Below are positions 8,175 to 10,980 of a DNA stretch of 10,980 nucleotides, piece by piece. A program made the translations under genes and the position numbers. The notes under the pieces were generated by a model. The model saw only the letters and a program-made list of their open reading frames with translations, was not told the origin of the DNA and ran no database searches. This DNA comes from Stephanodiscus triporus (taxonomy: Eukaryota > Bacillariophyta > Thalassiosirophyceae > Thalassiosirales > Thalassiosiraceae), in the NCBI GenBank assembly GCA_036939755.1, contig JALLAZ010002570.1, positions 1 through 10,980 of the forward strand, written 5' to 3'. Positions within the stretch are counted from its first letter, which is position 1, and each line of letters starts with the position of its first letter.

Positions 8175-8239
8175 TGTTACGTATGTAGCGCCGTTGAACT
8201 AGTTTCCCTCCGATAGGTGAAAATTGGGATGGCCAGACA
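8175..8239 (+). repeat. Candidate short 3' LTR of element B
   Basis: The segment starts TGTTACGTATGTAG and ends CCAGACA. Compared by eye with the 84-bp LTR at 5853-5936 (minus strand), both begin TGTTA followed by GTAT and TAG, share CTAGT then CCTCC and AT in the middle, then GGGA, and end GACA. This suggests a diverged, shorter copy of the same LTR. The alignment needs gaps and no purine tract directly precedes it. A start at 8149 (TGTAATATCC) is a weaker alternative. The foldback tandem repeat begins at the next base. Confidence 0.35.
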
Positions 8240-8330
8240 AAAACACAATTGTGTTTTGGCAAAAAACATTGTGTTTTGGCAAAACATATTGTGTTATGGC
8301 AAAACACTTGTGTTATGGCAAAACACAATA
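8240..8330. repeat. Foldback tandem repeat, about 20-bp unit, four copies
   Basis: The core GTGTTWTGGC followed by AAAA occurs at 8251, 8271, 8291 and 8310, with spacings of 20, 20 and 19 bp. Copies 1-2 have T and copies 3-4 have A at the variable site. Each unit contains short complementary arms (TGTGTT and AACACA). The array begins with a perfect 18-bp palindrome, AAAACACAATTGTGTTTT (8240-8257), and ends with a matching AAAACACAAT arm (8320-8329), so the whole array can fold on itself. It contains no gene. It might be a recombination hotspot, a structured retroelement 3' tail or a minisatellite; I cannot choose between these. Confidence 0.8.
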
Positions 8331-8499
8331 TGTATTCGCAATTCACTTTTGTGTATTGTAACAAGTTACACGCTGTCACCTTTGGCGTCCTCCCGGTCGA
8401 ATCGTCCAATGACGGGAATCTGGTCGTCAATATGACGGTGGAGAGGTGGCGTGATCCGACGCGCACGCCCAATGAACCTCCCGACAAAGGGGACAATGA
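8331..8499. other. Spacer between foldback repeat and the third retroelement
   Basis: There is no supportable gene here. It includes a tight inverted repeat TGTAAC/GTTACA (8357-8362 with 8365-8370) and CGTCA/TGACG arms around ATA near 8430. An open frame crosses it from the tandem repeat to a TGA at 8501-8503, but its product is partly repeat-encoded and not recognisable. Part of it may be decayed N-terminal sequence of the downstream retroelement. Confidence 0.4.
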
Positions 8500-10980
8500 A
8501 TGAGAATGACACCGATAGCAATTTTCAACAATATTCACCGCAAGCATTTCTTCCTCGCTGAAGCAGCACCAATATGTTGTGGAGGCCTTCGAGGGTGCTT
8601 TGGATACAACGCCACCACGAGGATGGCAAGGGCAATCCTCAACGGTACCTACATCTTTTCGCCGGATTTCGATCAGGCTACCCGGGAGATTTTGGAGGAG
8701 TGTGCAAGAATTCGGGTAATGATACCAGCCAACTCCCTAAATACTGTTATCTCCAAGGATGATTGGCGACGCCAATGGAAAGGACGTAGGGAATCAACAG
8801 CCTCGTCCGAATCCGGCTTGCACTTTGGACACTACATCGCGGGGATATCCTCGGATCACATCTCGTATTTTCATGCCTTGAAGGCAACTCTTATCCTGCG
8901 AAGATGTGTTGTTCTTGATCGATGGGCCCGCGGGCTGTCAGTGATTCTGGAGAAGATGTTTGGCTGTGCCCTAATCACCAAGCTGCGGTCTATCCTGCTG
9001 ATGGAGGCGGACTTTAATGCCACAAACAAAATCATCTACGGGCAGCGTATGCTCCATCAGGCAAGAAAGTATAACCTTATTCCCAAAGAGATTTACAGTG
9101 AAAGGAATCGTCTAGCGGACGACGGGACATTAGCCAAGGTCCTATTTTATGATATCGTTAGCCAGACTAGACTCCCAGCAGCAATAGGGGCAGTAGACGC
9201 AGATAACTGCTAAGACAGAATCGCGCATCCCATCGCCTTGATGGTATTTCAATCCATGGGCGCTCCCAAAGAAGCAGCAAAATCGATGCTCTCGACAATC
9301 CAGAACATGAAGTTCTTCCTTAGGACGGGCTTTGGCGACTCAAAGGCATATGCCGGCTCTGCTGACGGAAAGAAGACACAGGGCCTGTGTCATGGGAACG
9401 GTGCTGCCCCGGCTGGGTGGACGGTGACCAGTATAACAATGATACAGGCGCATAAAAGGAAAGGCCATGGCGTCCATCTGCGGTGTCCAATTACGGGGAC
9501 ACCTCTTCACCTGGTCGGCACCCTCTTTGTGGATGACACGGATCTGGAACATCTCGATATGACCAAGGGAGAGACCGTCATGAAGGTACATGGACACTTT
9601 CAGAGCTCGCTACATGACTGGGGTAGATCTCTGCTGGCAACGGGAGGCGCCTTGAAGCCACCAAAATGCTTCTACCACCTTATCTCCTTCGCTTGGCGGG
9701 CTGATGGCACTTGGACGTATTGCGCAAATGAAGGGCAGGGGGAGCTAGAGATTACGGTACCTCTGGAGGATGGATCACTCTCAGCTATTGAACATCTATC
9801 AGTCTCAACCCCCACTAAGACCCTCGGTCAAATGACCTGCCCTACAGGGGATAGCGGGGGGGCCATCGCTCAGATGCGGGAAAAGGCTCAGGGCTGGGTG
9901 GACAAAGCCAAAGCAAGCAAGCTTAACAAGCGTATCTTGACCTTCCTCCTGGAAAATCAATTCTGGCCAGGAGTTGCCTTTGGTATTAGCAGCATTTGCA
10001 CCCCCTTTGCGGAATTGGAAGAAAGTCTCATGAAAATATACTATGGCATGCTGCCGATGTGTGGGATTAGGCGTTCTGTACGCCGGGAATTACGTCAAAT
10101 GGATAGAGGCTTCTTCGGTGTTGGCTTGCCCCACCCAGGGGTTGAATGTTTTGTGGCACAGCTGAACAAACTACTGACCCACTACGGCAGTGCCACCGGA
10201 CTAGGTATACACATGCAGGTTTCCATGGAAATGCTGGTGATCAAAGGGGGCGTTTCCTTCCAGCTCCTGTATGAACCCTTTTCCTCTTATGGCAAGAGGG
10301 TCACACACAGCTGGCTATGCTCGGTGTGGGAGAAGGTGGACATGTTTGGCTTCAAGGTGGAGGTACGGGCCTTACCACTCCAGATGCCAAGGGAGGGAGA
10401 TGAGTGGATTATGCGTGCTTTCGACGCTCTCGGCTTCACCAAGGATGAATTGCTGCGATTGAACAGGGTACGGTGCAACCAGCATGTTCTATTCATGTCG
10501 GACGGCTTTGATGCTAGCGGCCGATCGGTGGACAGGAAATATCTGGTCCGGAGACCTTTGGATGAATCATGGTCTACTCTGATTTTTTCGCAGGAGCGGC
10601 CACCGAGCAGGGACTTTACCCTCTGGCGGAAGGCGGTCCTACTCCTGGCCCCAAGGGGATGACCAGATTGTAGGCTCGGTCGAATGATTGCTAAAGGACA
10701 TAAGATCTGGCAGTGGAGATATGACCTCGAGACAGCCCGTCTCGTCCATATTAGAGGGGCGGTGATGGACCTGTACACACCCGCGAGGGGTTTTGTGCAT
10801 AGGGCAAACAAATGGTGGTGCACACTCAGAGACCAACCACGGCAGGAGCTGGGGAACATCTGCTCTGTCCGGAACGAGAGGGATGGTACAGTAACAATTC
10901 TGTGCTCCACCAAGCCGCCAGCGCCGATCTTGCCCCCGTCAGATTTCTGGGAAGTGCTCCATCAATGGCAGCGCACGTGG
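8500..10980 (+). pseudogene. Reverse transcriptase of a non-copia retroelement, 5'-truncated, two stops, runs off window
   Basis: One frame is open from 8500 to the window end except for TAA at 9211-9213 and TGA at 10660-10662. I recognise an RT palm: SSESGLHFGHYIAG (upstream fingers region), motif A AVDADNC-stop-DRI (catalytic Asp codon 9196-9198), motif B QGLCHGNGAAPAGW and motif C LFVDDTDLEHL (Asp codons 9532-9537), followed by ATGGALKPPKCFYHL. The TAA replaces the aromatic residue of motif A. After the TGA the frame continues GHKIWQWRYDLE to FWEVLHQWQRTW at the edge. In recalled diatom homologues an RNase H-like domain would follow. The motifs resemble non-LTR-type RTs more than copia, but I cannot assign a clade. 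A TGA at 8497-8499 lies just before the first ATG, and no endonuclease or zinc finger is visible upstream, so the 5' end is probably missing. Confidence 0.8.

Larger units (their letters stand above)
1974..8239 (+). mobile_element. Ty1/copia element B (host copy), interrupted and lacking gag and integrase
   Basis: Two plus-strand blocks appear to be halves of one copia element: protease plus the start of the GAG-pre-integrase region (1974-2777), and RT plus RNase H (5937-8133), with a possible 3' LTR at 8175-8239. Between them lies the oppositely oriented 5' half of a related element (2778-5936). The integrase catalytic core, which should join the two blocks, is absent, as are this copy's own gag and 5' LTR. 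Joining the blocks as one element is inference from the order, orientation and shared lineage. Two independent fragments side by side would be the alternative. Confidence 0.7.

Noticed and set aside
8251..8319. CRISPR-like array
   Set aside because: The 20-bp units are directly adjacent with no unique spacers, they are self-complementary, and the context is eukaryotic retroelements with no cas genes.
9211..9213. Alternative genetic code with reassigned TAA or TGA
   Set aside because: Frameshifts and deletions accompany the stops in the copia remnants, all three stop codons occur inside decayed frames, and most segments also end at conventional stops. Pseudogene decay explains them.
1..10980. 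An integrated virus or a novel defence or metabolic system
   Set aside because: Every recognisable protein is retrotransposon Gag, protease, RT or RNase H. No envelope, capsid-portal, nuclease-effector or metabolic genes are visible on either strand.

Overview
The window looks like a transposable-element graveyard from a eukaryotic nuclear genome, most likely a diatom or another stramenopile microalga. All recognisable coding sequence is retroelement polymerase or Gag, and all of it is broken. I see no host gene, tRNA, rRNA, CRISPR array or bacterial operon signal. The taxonomic guess rests on recalled similarity to Ty1/copia and reverse-transcriptase (RT) families abundant in diatom genomes; no search was run.

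Layout. (1) 1-1632, minus strand: 3' remnant of a Ty1/copia element (called A here) with the end of RT, RNase H and a possible short LTR cut by the window edge. (2) 1633-1973: AT-rich, hairpin-rich DNA with no gene. (3) 1974-2777, plus strand: aspartic protease and start of the integrase region of a second, different copia lineage (B). (4) 2778-5936, minus strand: the 5' half of a B-like copia element in the opposite orientation, with an 84-bp LTR, an initiator-tRNA-Met half-molecule type primer binding site, a leader and a roughly 970-codon gag ending in a CCHC zinc knuckle. (5) 5937-8133, plus strand: RT and RNase H of lineage B, followed by a possible short diverged LTR at 8175-8239. (6) 8240-8330: a four-copy 20-bp foldback tandem repeat touching that LTR. 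(7) 8500-10980, plus strand: a third kind of retroelement, an RT with non-copia motifs, open in one frame except for two stop codons and running off the window.

How the parts relate. Blocks 3, 4 and 5 carry gag, protease, RT and RNase H of what appears to be one family, but gag is inverted between protease and RT and no integrase is present anywhere. The simplest reading is that a second copy inserted in minus orientation, followed by a deletion that removed the host integrase and the 3' part of the insert. Decay includes single-base deletions, a segment deletion in each RNase H region and several nonsense codons. Nothing here looks capable of autonomous transposition. I found no convincing new cellular system; the points worth following are the inverted gag block, the short LTR with half-tRNA priming, the foldback repeat and the poorly classified RT family.
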